A DNA stretch of 64,000 nt from Alphaproteobacteria bacterium UBA1301 (GTDB lineage Bacteria > Pseudomonadota > Alphaproteobacteria > Micropepsales > Micropepsaceae). The position numbers and the translations under genes were made by a program. The notes beneath the pieces were generated by a model. The model made no database searches. It worked only from the letters and a program-made list of their open reading frames with translations, and was not told where the DNA came from. The stretch spans positions 156,329 to 220,328 of the forward strand of contig DBUB01000008.1 of assembly GCA_002307725.1 (NCBI GenBank), read 5' to 3'. Every line of letters begins with the position of its first letter. The stretch's first letter is position 1. Positions 52,314 through 62,100 of the stretch are shown one piece after another.

Positions 52314-54615
52314 ACGTGCCGAACGTTTCGTTGCGGCGGCACGGATCATCGTCGGCTTCGAACGCGTTTGGCCGGCGCTGTGGCCTGCCACTGGCATTGC
52401 CGGGCTTGCGCTCGCGGCGTCGCTGTTCAATCTGTTTTCGCCGCTGCCCTGGCCACTGCATTCCCTGATTTTGGCGTGTCTGGTCACTGCTATCGCGCTG
52501 ACACTGTATTTCAATCTCGAACACGTCGAGTGGCCGCGTTGGGACGAAGGTGCCCGGCGACTCGAACGCGACAGCGCCCTCGAACACCGCCCGGTCTCGG
52601 AAAGCTCCGACACACTCGCCGCCGGCAACGGCGATCCCTTTGCCGAAGAGCTGTGGCACGCCCATCTGAAGGCGCGACTTGTCCTGCTGCCGGTGTTCCA
52701 CTTGGCTCTGCCGCACTCTGCTCTCGCTAAACGCGATCCGCGCGCGCTGCGCTATGGCGTGCTGGTACTGATCGCCTTCGGGCTGATCATCGCGCGCGGC
52801 GACTGGTTTCAGCGTCTCGAATCGATCTTCACGCCCAATCCCGGCCTCATCGCCACTATGGATGCCTGGATCGAGCCGCCCGCCTACACCGGCGAGGAGC
52901 CCGTCTATCTCGGTGCCAGCGGCAAGATCACGGTGCCAGCCGGATCGGTGCTCAAGGTGCGCGTGCATGGCGCCGATCATCGCCCGTCGGTGACGCTCGA
53001 CGATGTGCACTTTGCCGGCGATAAAGGCGAATACGCGACCGAAGCAAAGCTCACCGAAAGCGATCACGTGCGCGTGCGGGCCGGCGGCCACACCATCGGC
53101 TCGTGGAAGATCACGCTGATCCCCGACAAGGCGCCGACCATCGGCTTTGCCGCGGCCCCGGCCGCCACCGAACGCCAGGCACTGAAACTCAGCTATGTTT
53201 CGAGCGACGACTACGGCGTCACCGCGGCGCGCGCGATCATCAAGCCGCATAATGGGCCCGGCGACCCGCTGATCGTCGATCTGCCTTTGCCGGAACACGC
53301 CGATCACCCAGTGACGTTGACCAGTTTTCACGATCTCACCGAAAACCCTTACGCCGGGCTTGAGGTCGACATCACGCTCGAAGCGATGGATGCCGCCGGT
53401 AACAAGGCAACCAGTGCCACCGTCACCTTCAAGCTGCCGCAGCGCATTTTCACCGATCCCTTGGCGCGGGCGCTGATCGAACTGCGCCAGAACCTCGCCA
53501 CGGAAGGCTTGGCAGCGCGGGGGCGCACCGTCAAAACCCTCGATGCCTTGACCTATGCGCCCGAACTGTTCTTCGAAGGCAAAAGCGCCGCCTATCTTGC
53601 TCTGCGCATGGCGCTGCATTCGACCGAGGGCGCCGAGACGGGGGAGGATTTCAAGCGCATCGAAGATCTGTTGTGGCAGACCGCGGTGGGGCTCGAGCAT
53701 GGCGGGCTCCTCACCATGGCCGAACAATTGCGCCGCATGCAGGCGATGATCATGCAGATGATGGCCCAAGGTGCGCCGCAAGCCGATATTGATGCGGCTC
53801 TCCAACGTTATAACGAATTGACGCAGCGCTATCTGGCGGCGCTCGCTCAAAATGCACCTCACAACGGCGGCCCTAGCGATCCCAATGCCAAGGTGCTTGG
53901 CGATCAGGACATCGCCGCGCTGCTCAAAGCGATCCAGGACCTGAGCCAGGCCGGTGACCGGCTCAAAGCGATGCAGCTTCTGGCCATGCTGCAATCGCTG
54001 CTGGAAAACGCGCAGGTGTCCGGCGGCGAGGGCCAGAACGGCAGCGGCGGCGGCGATGCTGCGGCCAACCAAGCCCTCCAGGCACTCGGCGATCTGATGG
54101 GCAAGCAACGTCTGCTGCTCGACAAGACCTTCCGGCAAGCCGACGGCAACGGCGATCCCAAGGACGGCGGTGCCAAGGGTCTGGCACAGCAACAGGGCCA
54201 AATCCGCGGCGATCTCGAAACCCTGAAGAAGAAATCCGGCAAGCAGGGCGCCGGCGGACCCAATCTCGACAAGGCCAAGCGCTATATGGAGGACGCGCAG
54301 CAAGCCCTCTCGTTGTCCGATTTCGGGCGCGCCTCGACCTTGCAGAAATACGTGCTCGACGAATTGCGCAAAGGCGCCGAAGCCGTTGCCAAAGCGGCGG
54401 GGCAGACGCAAGGCCAGCAAGGCCAAAACGGCCAGGACCCGCTCGGCCGCGCCTCCAATGCGCGCGGGACCGGCAGCAGCGATGTGCGTATTCCCGATGC
54501 GCAAGTGCTGCAGCGGGCGCGCGACATCTTAATGGAACTGCGCCGCCGCGCCGGTCAGCAAGGCCGCCCCAAACAAGAGCTGGATTACATCGACCGGCTG
54601 CTCAAGCAGTTCTGA
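52264..54615 (+). CDS. DUF4175/TIGR02302 family membrane protein
   Basis: A 783-aa protein of unknown function conserved next to lysA in alphaproteobacteria. Two membrane spans near residues 41-58 and 64-83 and a third around 165-180 anchor it. Then follow a beta-rich region (about 200-390) and long helical stretches with Gln/Gly/Asn-rich segments (GQTQGQQGQNGQDPLGR) toward the C-terminus. ATG 52264 (followed by a second ATG) lies inside lysA; no start codon is available just after the lysA stop, so the 50-bp overlap appears genuine. An antisense ORF of 759 codons opposite it is rejected as a shadow. Confidence 0.88.
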   Translation: MMTRFSETTEFRPGWAERAERFVAAARIIVGFERVWPALWPATGIAGLALAASLFNLFSPLPWPLHSLILACLVTAIALTLYFNLEHVEWPRWDEGARRLERDSALEHRPVSESSDTLAAGNGDPFAEELWHAHLKARLVLLPVFHLALPHSALAKRDPRALRYGVLVLIAFGLIIARGDWFQRLESIFTPNPGLIATMDAWIEPPAYTGEEPVYLGASGKITVPAGSVLKVRVHGADHRPSVTLDDVHFAGDKGEYATEAKLTESDHVRVRAGGHTIGSWKITLIPDKAPTIGFAAAPAATERQALKLSYVSSDDYGVTAARAIIKPHNGPGDPLIVDLPLPEHADHPVTLTSFHDLTENPYAGLEVDITLEAMDAAGNKATSATVTFKLPQRIFTDPLARALIELRQNLATEGLAARGRTVKTLDALTYAPELFFEGKSAAYLALRMALHSTEGAETGEDFKRIEDLLWQTAVGLEHGGLLTMAEQLRRMQAMIMQMMAQGAPQADIDAALQRYNELTQRYLAALAQNAPHNGGPSDPNAKVLGDQDIAALLKAIQDLSQAGDRLKAMQLLAMLQSLLENAQVSGGEGQNGSGGGDAAANQALQALGDLMGKQRLLLDKTFRQADGNGDPKDGGAKGLAQQQGQIRGDLETLKKKSGKQGAGGPNLDKAKRYMEDAQQALSLSDFGRASTLQKYVLDELRKGAEAVAKAAGQTQGQQGQNGQDPLGRASNARGTGSSDVRIPDAQVLQRARDILMELRRRAGQQGRPKQELDYIDRLLKQF

Positions 54616-54640
54616 ACTTTTTGGTCGCGCGGCCGGACGG

Positions 54641-55156
54641 TTACTCGCACTTGGCGATATAGGGCAGGGCGCGATGGTTGCCGGAATCATCCATGCCGTA
54701 ACCTACAATGAACTCGGAGGTGCCGGTGAAGCAGGCGTAATCGGCCTTGGCGGTCGCATCGGACCTGAGCTTGTCGACCACCACCGCCGAGATCACCGAC
54801 GTGGCGCCGTATTCGAGAGCCAGTTCGCGCGCTTTTTTCATCGTGTGGCCGCCATCAAGCACGCCGTCGATCACCAGCACGTTCTTGCCGCGCAGGTTCT
54901 CATTGGGGCCGATCAGGATCTTCACGTTTTTGGTCGACTCGTGCCCGACATAGCTGCGCAACCAGAGGAACTCGGTCGGAATGGAAATGCCTTCCACCGC
55001 CAACGCGCGTAAAAGATCGGCGGCGAACACATAAGCGCCCACCAGGATTGGAACTGCCACATGCGGCACAACGGGACCGTGCGCGATGTCATAGGCCAGA
55101 GCCTTCACGCGTGCAGCAATCTGTTCTTCACTATAGAGAATCGTTCGGCGCATCAC
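54641..55156 (-). CDS. hpt: Hypoxanthine phosphoribosyltransferase with altered PRPP motif
   Basis: Purine salvage: hypoxanthine or guanine plus PRPP to the nucleotide. The 171-aa protein has the expected length, with LWLRSYVGHEST in the flexible-loop region and the C-terminal base-binding FIVGYGMDDSGNHRALPYIA. The PRPP loop, normally E-D-I-x-D-T-G, reads I-D97-G98-V-L-D101-G-G. The catalytic-base Asp (D101) is kept, but the second acidic residue is Gly. Activity or specificity may differ. The start overlaps the end of the zinc-finger gene by 4 bp. Confidence 0.85.
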   Translation of the reverse strand: MMRRTILYSEEQIAARVKALAYDIAHGPVVPHVAVPILVGAYVFAADLLRALAVEGISIPTEFLWLRSYVGHESTKNVKILIGPNENLRGKNVLVIDGVLDGGHTMKKARELALEYGATSVISAVVVDKLRSDATAKADYACFTGTSEFIVGYGMDDSGNHRALPYIAKCE

Positions 55157-55878
55157 TCCCCAGCTTTCGCAAGTTCCACTCGATAATTGGTCGCCTCATC
55201 AGGCGGGTTCGAAAGCTGGGTGACGAAATGGGTGGATTGACCGGGTTTCAACGTGATGACATCCGACGCAACGGTCCAGTGATAGACTTCACGCTTATCA
55301 TTATCGACCAAACCAATGCGAATCTGCGGCACCGGCAACTCTCTGTCGGTCACATTGGTCAGAGTGCCGCTCACCGTCAAGACGAGCTGGCCGCCCCGCA
55401 TTTCCCTGGTGTTCTTGGTATTGCCTATTTTCAGGCCGCCGGAGGCGACTTTCATCCCCAGCTTCGAGTAGACCGACGCGCTTTGCGGCCACGCCTCGAC
55501 AACCTGGTGGCGATAAACCGTCGCGACAACGCCAAGCAAAATCACAACACCAGCCAAAGCGGCCCATCCGGCCGTCAGGAACCACGACCGTTGCCAGAAC
55601 TTCGGGCCCGCAGGAGCGGCGGGTTCCGCAGCGGCGGTGACGCTTTCCTGCGGCTCCGGGTCGCGCTCCTGAGGTTGTGCATAAACCTCGCGCGGCGGCT
55701 CCGCGGCGAGGTAATCGGGGCCAGACGGTGCCGGAGGCTCAGGCTCCGACTCAGGTTTCTCGGGGAGGGCATGCCAGACGTTGCTGCAGCGCGCGCAGCG
55801 CACATTGCGTCCAGCCGGCGGGAATTTCGTCGCATCGACTTCGTAGCGCGTCTGACAGGCCGGGCAGGTTAAAATCAT
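55153..55878 (-). CDS. MJ0042-type zinc-finger / DUF3426 membrane protein
   Basis: From ATG 55878 the protein is 241 aa. It begins MILTCPACQTRYEVDATKFP with a second pair of cysteines in NVRCARCSNVWHA, which together form a four-cysteine zinc finger of the MJ0042 type. A Pro/Glu-rich linker, one membrane span (FLTAGWAALAGVVILLGVVA) and a C-terminal DUF3426 beta domain (LVLTVSGTLTNVTDRELPVP) follow. It is divergent from ftsE, as in many alphaproteobacteria. The function is unknown; it may report on envelope state. Confidence 0.88.
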   Translation of the reverse strand: MILTCPACQTRYEVDATKFPPAGRNVRCARCSNVWHALPEKPESEPEPPAPSGPDYLAAEPPREVYAQPQERDPEPQESVTAAAEPAAPAGPKFWQRSWFLTAGWAALAGVVILLGVVATVYRHQVVEAWPQSASVYSKLGMKVASGGLKIGNTKNTREMRGGQLVLTVSGTLTNVTDRELPVPQIRIGLVDNDKREVYHWTVASDVITLKPGQSTHFVTQLSNPPDEATNYRVELAKAGE

Positions 55879-55993
55879 ACTGACGATCCCAATCGCCAAA
55901 GTTTGGCGCCAAAAGGGGTGTGCTGCAAGCAGAGTAACCTAAAGGCCTGAAACACTCGTAACCAACATCCCCCGAGGTTATGGTCGCCATATC

Positions 55994-56665
55994 ATGGTTC
56001 GCTTCGAAAATGTCGGGATGCGCTACGGCGCCGGTCCGGAGGTCTTACGGGATGTCACCTTCGTTCTGGAGGCGGGCTCGTTTACCTTTTTGACCGGGCT
56101 GTCGGGCGCCGGCAAGACCACCCTTTTGAGGCTGATGTCGATCGCCGAACGGCCCACACGCGGGCTGATCACGCTGTTTGGCCGTGATCTGGCGACCGCG
56201 AAGCGTTCTACCCTGCCCGCCTTGCGGCGCCGGATCGGGGTCGTTTTCCAGGATTTCCGCCTGCTCGACCACCTCTCCGCCTTCGACAACGTCGCCCTGC
56301 CGCTCAGGATCGCCGGCCGCAAGGAGGGCGAATACGCCCGCGACGTCAAGGAACTGCTCGCCTGGGTCGGCCTTGGTGATCGTATGAACGCGGTCCCACC
56401 CACTCTGTCCGGCGGCGAGCAGCAACGCGTTGCGATTGCCCGGGCCGTGGTCGCCAAACCCGATTTGCTGGTCGCCGACGAGCCGACCGGCAATGTCGAC
56501 CCCGAAATTGGCGCCCGCCTGATCCGCCTGTTCGCCGAACTGAACCGGCTCGGCACCACGGTGTTGATCGCCACCCATGACCGCAATCTGGTCGAAAGCA
56601 CGCGGGCCCGCGAAATGCGGCTGGTGGACGGAAGGCTGGTCGAACTGAGGACGCCGCGGCCATGA
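55994..56665 (+). CDS. ftsE: Cell-division ATP-binding protein FtsE
   Basis: ATPase of the FtsEX complex, which activates periplasmic peptidoglycan hydrolases at the septum. The 223-aa ABC protein has Walker A TGLSGAGKTTLLRLM, the Q-loop VVFQDFRLLDHLSAFDNV typical of FtsE, signature LSGGEQQRVAIARA and Walker B DLLVADEPTGNVDPE. It overlaps ftsX by 4 bp. Confidence 0.96.
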   Translation: MVRFENVGMRYGAGPEVLRDVTFVLEAGSFTFLTGLSGAGKTTLLRLMSIAERPTRGLITLFGRDLATAKRSTLPALRRRIGVVFQDFRLLDHLSAFDNVALPLRIAGRKEGEYARDVKELLAWVGLGDRMNAVPPTLSGGEQQRVAIARAVVAKPDLLVADEPTGNVDPEIGARLIRLFAELNRLGTTVLIATHDRNLVESTRAREMRLVDGRLVELRTPRP

Positions 56666-57549
56666 AAAAACGGCGCATCATGCCCGCCTCGAAAGGGGCC
56701 GCGCCCCTCGACGTCGTCATCGCGGTGATGGCCTTTTTGGCCGCGCTGGCCTTGGGCGCCTCGCTGATCGCCCAGCGCGCCGCCGATAGCTGGAGCGAAG
56801 GCCTCTCCGGCAAGATCACGGTGCAGATCATGCCGCCGACCAGCGGGCCGGCGCGCGACGGCCTCGACCAGGAAACCGAGGCGGCCCTGGCGGTGTTGAA
56901 GGCGACGCCCGGTATCGCCCATGCCGCACCGCTGTCGCAGAACGAGCAACTGAAGCTGGTGCAGCCCTGGCTCGGCGCCGAAGCGCTAGTAGCCGATCTA
57001 CCGCTGCCGCAACTGATCGACGCCGACATCGCGCCCGGTTCGGAGATCAACATCGCAGACTTGACCGTGCGGCTGAAGGCAGTGGTGCCGACTGCGGTGC
57101 TCGATGATCACAGCCATTGGATCGGGCGCTTGCACGATCTCGCCCGTACCCTGGTATGGTCGGCTTATGGCATCCTGTTCCTGATTGCGGTGGCAACCGC
57201 CTCGACGGTGGCGTTTGCGACGCGGGCGGGACTCGACGCCCATAACGACATGGTCTCGCTGCTGCACCAGATGGGCGCCCAGGCCGGGTTCATTGCGCGC
57301 GCCTTCGAAGGCCACTATTTCCGGGCCACCCTCCTCGCCGCGGGGACGGGAGCAGCCTTTGCCGCCGTCTTTTTTCTGGCGGCGGGCGGACTGGAGTCGG
57401 TGGGCTATGAACCGGTTCCTTTTCTGCCGCCCCTATCGTTGAAGCCGATTGAATTGTTGTGGCTGCTGGCGGTTCCCGCAGCGGCCGGGCTGATTGCACT
57501 AATTACGGCACGGCTTTCCGTGTTCGCCGCTTTGCGGGCGATTCATTAG
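56662..57549 (+). CDS. ftsX: Cell-division protein FtsX
   Basis: Membrane partner of FtsE, 295 aa. It has four membrane segments: residues about 14-35 (LDVVIAVMAFLAALALGASL), near 165-185 (LVWSAYGILFLIAVATASTV), near 225-245 and at the C-terminus. The large periplasmic loop after the first segment is the hydrolase-contacting part. The segment TRAGLDAHNDMVSLLHQMGA, then QAGFIARAFEGHYFR, is the coupling region typical of FtsX. ATG 56662 lies within the ftsE stop region. Confidence 0.94.
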   Translation: MKKRRIMPASKGAAPLDVVIAVMAFLAALALGASLIAQRAADSWSEGLSGKITVQIMPPTSGPARDGLDQETEAALAVLKATPGIAHAAPLSQNEQLKLVQPWLGAEALVADLPLPQLIDADIAPGSEINIADLTVRLKAVVPTAVLDDHSHWIGRLHDLARTLVWSAYGILFLIAVATASTVAFATRAGLDAHNDMVSLLHQMGAQAGFIARAFEGHYFRATLLAAGTGAAFAAVFFLAAGGLESVGYEPVPFLPPLSLKPIELLWLLAVPAAAGLIALITARLSVFAALRAIH

Positions 57550-57614
57550 CGCAATCGAGCTATTATCCGCACTGTCACAATCCAGCGCGGTGCGGGGACT
57601 TCACCTCGCACGCG

Positions 57615-58259
57615 ATGCATTGCATTATCTGTCCGCAAGAGCGGAGTCTTCGATTGCTGAAGCGAATCGTCATCGCGTTGGTGCTGCTTTACGGTTTGGG
57701 GTTTGCTGCCTTTGCGATCCGCTTGCCCAAAGCACCGCGCGCGATTGGACCGGTGGGCGGCATCGTCGCTTTGACCGGCGGCGGTTCACGCCTCGACGTT
57801 GCGGTGGCGCTGTTCGAAAAAGGCAAAGGCGAGCGGCTGCTGATCTCAGGTGTCTTTCCCCAGACCACCAAGAAAGAGCTGAAGACGCTGGCGCATGGCA
57901 AGAAGCGGTTCGATTGCTGTGTTGATCTCGGCTATGCCGCCGAAAACACTTTCGGTAACGCCAAGGAGGCAGCGGCCTGGGCTCGCTTCCACCACTACAA
58001 GTCCATCCTGCTGGTGACATCGCGCTATCACATGCCGCGCTCGGTCGCCGAATTCCGCGACGTGATGCCCGGGGTGACAGTGATCCCCTATCCGGTCGAT
58101 GCCGAAACGGGGAAGGATTTCGCGAGCAAAATACGCGCCCTGAAGGTGCTGCATAGCGAATATGCCAAGTTTATCGCCGTGACTTTTTTAACCGCCACCG
58201 GGCTTGAGCCGGGTCTTGACCAGGACAAGTCCGCAACCGACTCTGACACCGCATCGTAG
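57615..58259 (+). CDS. YdcF-like DUF218 protein
   Basis: A 214-aa membrane-anchored protein of the DUF218/YdcF family, some members of which act on SAM or are tied to envelope biogenesis. After an N-terminal span (IVIALVLLYGLGFAAFAIRL) comes the family core: GGIVALTGGGSRLDVAVALF, RLLISGVF, then AAENTFGNAKEAAAWARFHH and ILLVTSRYHMPRSVAEFRDV. ATG 57615 has no clear ribosome-binding site. An in-frame TTG at 57654 preceded by GCGGAG is a serious alternative and would start directly at the anchor. Follows ftsX closely and precedes plsC by 14 bp. Confidence 0.85.
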   Translation: MHCIICPQERSLRLLKRIVIALVLLYGLGFAAFAIRLPKAPRAIGPVGGIVALTGGGSRLDVAVALFEKGKGERLLISGVFPQTTKKELKTLAHGKKRFDCCVDLGYAAENTFGNAKEAAAWARFHHYKSILLVTSRYHMPRSVAEFRDVMPGVTVIPYPVDAETGKDFASKIRALKVLHSEYAKFIAVTFLTATGLEPGLDQDKSATDSDTAS

Positions 58260-58273
58260 AACCAAAGCCCGCC

Positions 58274-58993
58274 GTGACCTTCGTCCGTTCCATCCTGTTC
58301 TTCGTCTATTTTGTCATCGCCTCGGCGGTGTTTTTCATCGTGGCGCTGCCGATGATGCTGTTGCCGCGCATGACGATCGTGCGCACCTCACAGGCCTGGA
58401 GTCGGACCGTCCTCTTCGGCCTGCGCGTGTTTGGCGGCTGCGGCTTTGAGGTCCGCGGCGACATCCCCAAAGGTCCATTCCTGTTCGCCGCCAAGCACAT
58501 GAGCATGTGGGACACGGTGGTGCTGTTCATGCTGCTGGACGACACTTCGATGGTGGTCAAGCGCGAGCTGCTCAAAATTCCGTTCTACGGCTGGTACATC
58601 AACCGGGCCGGGGTGATCGGCATCGACCGCAAGGCCGGGGCCAGCGCCCTGCGCCAGATGGCGGCCCGAGCCAAGGAAATATATGCCGCCGGACGGCCGC
58701 TCGTCATTTTTCCGGAAGGAACCCGCAAGAAGCCGGGTGCGCCCCCTGACTACAAGCCGGGCGTGGCCGGACTTTACACCCAGTTCGGTGTGCCTTGCGT
58801 ACCGGTGGCGCTCAACTCGGGCCAGTTCTGGACCGGCTTCATTAAGCGCCCCGGCACCATCGTGATCGCGTTTTTGCCGCCCATTCCAGCCGGCCTCAAA
58901 CGCGGCGCCTTCATGCGCGAGCTCGAACAGAGCATTGAAACGGCAACCGCAAAGCTGGTCGCCGAAGGCCGCACCCAGCTCGGCCAGGATTAA
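58274..58993 (+). CDS. plsC: 1-acyl-sn-glycerol-3-phosphate acyltransferase
   Basis: Converts lysophosphatidic to phosphatidic acid at the inner membrane. The 239-aa protein begins at GTG 58274 with a membrane segment (SILFFVYFVIASAVFFIVAL). The catalytic HX4D motif is H75-M-S-M-W-D80 and the glycerophosphate-binding motif is FPEGTR at 146-151. INRAGVIGIDR is the third conserved block. It probably shares a transcript with ftsEX and the YdcF gene. Confidence 0.93.
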   Translation: MTFVRSILFFVYFVIASAVFFIVALPMMLLPRMTIVRTSQAWSRTVLFGLRVFGGCGFEVRGDIPKGPFLFAAKHMSMWDTVVLFMLLDDTSMVVKRELLKIPFYGWYINRAGVIGIDRKAGASALRQMAARAKEIYAAGRPLVIFPEGTRKKPGAPPDYKPGVAGLYTQFGVPCVPVALNSGQFWTGFIKRPGTIVIAFLPPIPAGLKRGAFMRELEQSIETATAKLVAEGRTQLGQD

Positions 58994-59004
58994 TCCTTAC
59001 GTTA

Positions 59005-59019
59005 GAACATTCCCGGAAC
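59005..59019. promoter_or_regulatory. LexA-type box upstream of nrdJ
   Basis: GAAC-ATTCCCG-GAAC is the reverse complement of GTTC-N7-GTTC, the direct-repeat LexA operator of alphaproteobacteria. All eight defining bases match. It lies 82 bp before the nrdJ start, just after plsC, and is followed by an AT-rich stretch suitable for a promoter. Confidence 0.6.
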
Positions 59020-59100
59020 GTCCGGTTGTAAATCGGGCGTTTGATTGTTAATTATTTAATCCGTCCTCGTATGCTGGAACGGACGCGCGAAAGACCCCTT

Positions 59101-62100
59101 ATGAGCGACATCGCCCACCAAATTTGGGATATGAAGTACCGTTTCCGGCAGCCTGACGGCACGCCGGTCGATAGCGATGTGGCCGCCAGTTGGGCGCGGG
59201 TGGCGCTGGCCGCAAGCCAAGCCGAGGCGCCCGAGGACCGGCGGAGCCAGGCTCTTGCCTTCGCCGAGGCGCTCGCGGGCTATCGCTTCCTACCGGCGGG
59301 ACGGATTCTGGCCGGTGCCGGAACCGGGCGCAGCGTGACGCTGTTCAATTGCTTCGTCATGGGCACCATCGCCGATTCGATGGATGGCATCTTCTCGGCT
59401 CTGCGCGAGGCGGCGCTGACGCTGCAGCAAGGCGGCGGCATCGGTTACGACTTCTCGACCATCCGGCCCAAGGGGGCGCCGGTTGAAGGCGTCGGCGCCG
59501 ATGCCAGTGGGCCAGTCTCGTTCATGGACGTGTGGGACGCCATGTGCCGCACCATCATGAGTGCGGGCAGCCGCCGCGGCGCCATGATGGCGACGCTGAT
59601 GTGCGATCATCCCGACATCGAAGACTTCATCACCGCCAAACGCCGCCAAGGGCGTTTGCAAATGTTCAATCTGTCGGTGCTGGTGACCGATGCCTTCATG
59701 GCCGCGGTCAAGGCCGACGAAGACTGGCCGCTGAGCTTCGGCGGCCGTGTCTACCGTACCGTCAAAGCGCGGGCGCTGTGGGACGCCATCATGCGGTCGA
59801 CCTATGATTTCGCCGAGCCGGGCGTGATTTTCATCGACCGCATCAATGCCGAAAACAATCTCGGCTATTGCGAAACCATCCGGGCGACCAATCCTTGCTT
59901 GACGGGTGATAGCTGGATCATGACGGCCGCGGGCGCGCGACAAATCCGCGATCTTGTCGGGCAGTCCTTTACCGCTATCGCCGACGGAAAACCTTGGCCG
60001 AGCGATCCGCGCGGCTTCTTCTCGAACGGCGTCAAGCCGGTGGTCCGGCTGGCCACCCAACAAGGCTATGCCTTACGTCTCACCGCAGACCATCGGGTGC
60101 GCAAAATTACGCGCCGGACGCGCTGGTCCAGCGACTGGGAATGGTGTGAAACCGGGCATCTGGCGGCCGGCGACGAAGTGCTGCTGCACAATCACCGCAG
60201 TCTGACCCTGGAACAATCAGCCGAATCCGCGGCACGCGATGATGCCGAAGGTTATCTGCTTGGTGCCTTGATCGGCGACGGTGTTCTGAATGCGGACAAG
60301 GCGGTGCTTTCGGTGTGGCCGGGACAGCGCGTCGCCAACGGCGACGATGATCGCCCGGGTGTACGAGGCATCATGGCGCGCACCCTTGGCGCAGCGCAGC
60401 TTCTGCCGCATCGCAGCGATTTCTCCGGCTGGATCGCTGTGCCGGGACACGGCGAGTTTCGCCTCGCCCTTGGTGCACTCAAACGTCTGGCGGCCGATCA
60501 CGGGCTAGAGCCGGGACACAAGGCCATCACACCGGCCATCGAGAAACGCTCGCCAGCCTTTGCCCGAGCTTTCTTGCAGGCGTTCTTCGATGCCGACGGT
60601 TCGGTTCAGGGCTCGCAGGCCAAAGGCGTGAGTATCCGGCTCAGCCAAAGCGATCTTGCCCGCCTTGAGGCCGTGCAGCGGATGCTGCTGCGCCTCGGCA
60701 TTGCCGGCACGATCTATCAGGATCGCCGGCCACCCAAAGCTACCGTCCTGCCGGACGGCAAGGGCGGCCATCGTAGATACCAAACCGATGCCCAGCACGA
60801 ATTGGTGATCAGCGGCGACAATCTGAAGACCTTTGCCGACCGGATCGGGTTTGCCGACACCAAGAAAGCGGGACAATTGGTGCGAGTTCTGAGCGGGTAT
60901 AAACGCCACCTGAACCACAGTGCTTTTGTTGCGACCGTTAGCGTGATCGAACCGGCCGGCGAAGAAGAGGTCTTCGATGCCGCTATCCCCGGCCTCAATG
61001 CCTTCGACGCCAATGGCTTGTGGGCCCACAATTGCGGCGAGCAGCCGTTGCCGCCTTATGGCGCCTGCCTGCTCGGCTCGATCAATCTGGCGCGTCTGGT
61101 CAAGCATCCGTTCGAAGACGGCGCCGAACTCGACACCGCCGAATTGGCACGTCTGACGACGACCGCGATCCGCCTGCTCGACAATGTGATCGACGTGTCG
61201 CGCTTTCCGCTCCCCGGCCAGCGTGCCGAAGCCGAGGCCAAGCGCCGCATCGGTCTGGGCGTGACCGGGCTCGCCGATGCGCTGATTTTCTGCCGCACCA
61301 AATACGGTTCGCCCGCGAGCATCGTGCTGATCGAACATTGGCTGGAGACGATGGCCCACGCCGCCTATCGCGCGTCGGTCGAACTGGCCCGCCTCAAAGG
61401 GGCCTTCCCGCTGTTCGATGTCGATGAATATTTGCTGCGGCCGTTCATCAGGCGCCTGCCCTATGACCTGCGCGAAGACATTGCGCGCTACGGCATCCGC
61501 AACGGCCTGCTCACGTCGATCGCGCCGACCGGCACCATTTCGCTCTATGCCGGCAATGTGTCGAGCGGCATCGAGCCGGTGTTCGCTTACAGCTACAGCC
61601 GCCGCGTCTTGATGCCGGACGGCACGCCGGAAGAACAGATCGTGCGCGACTACGCCGTGGCGGCGTTCCACGCCAAATTCGGCGATAGCGCCGAACTGCC
61701 GGACTATTTCGTCAGCGCGCAGACCTTGGCGCCCGAGGACCACTTGGCGGTGCAGGCGGCGGCGCAGAAATACATCGATTCGTCGATCTCCAAGACCATC
61801 AACTTGCCGGCGTCGATCTCATTCGCAGCCTTCAAGGACGTCTACATGACGGCCTATGAGACGGGGTGCAAAGGCTGCACCACCTACCGGCCGAACGAGG
61901 TGACCGGATCGGTATTGACGGTGACGGAAACCGAGGTCGACGACGATGCGGACGACATGCCAAAAACCGGCGATATCGTCTACATGCATCGCCCGCTCGA
62001 CCGCCCCGATGTGCTGATCGGCCAGACCTACAAGATCAAATGGCTCGATTCCGACCACGCCTTCTACATCACCGTCAACGATGTCGAGACCGATGGGCGG

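Noticed and set aside
52225..54504. 759-codon minus-strand ORF opposite the DUF4175 gene
   Set aside because: The plus-strand protein is a conserved neighbour of lysA. The antisense frame is Gly/Arg/His-rich shadow sequence without signal, motif or ribosome-binding site.
60505..61743. 412-codon minus-strand ORF opposite the intein and NrdJ
   Set aside because: Both intein and extein are well supported on the plus strand.
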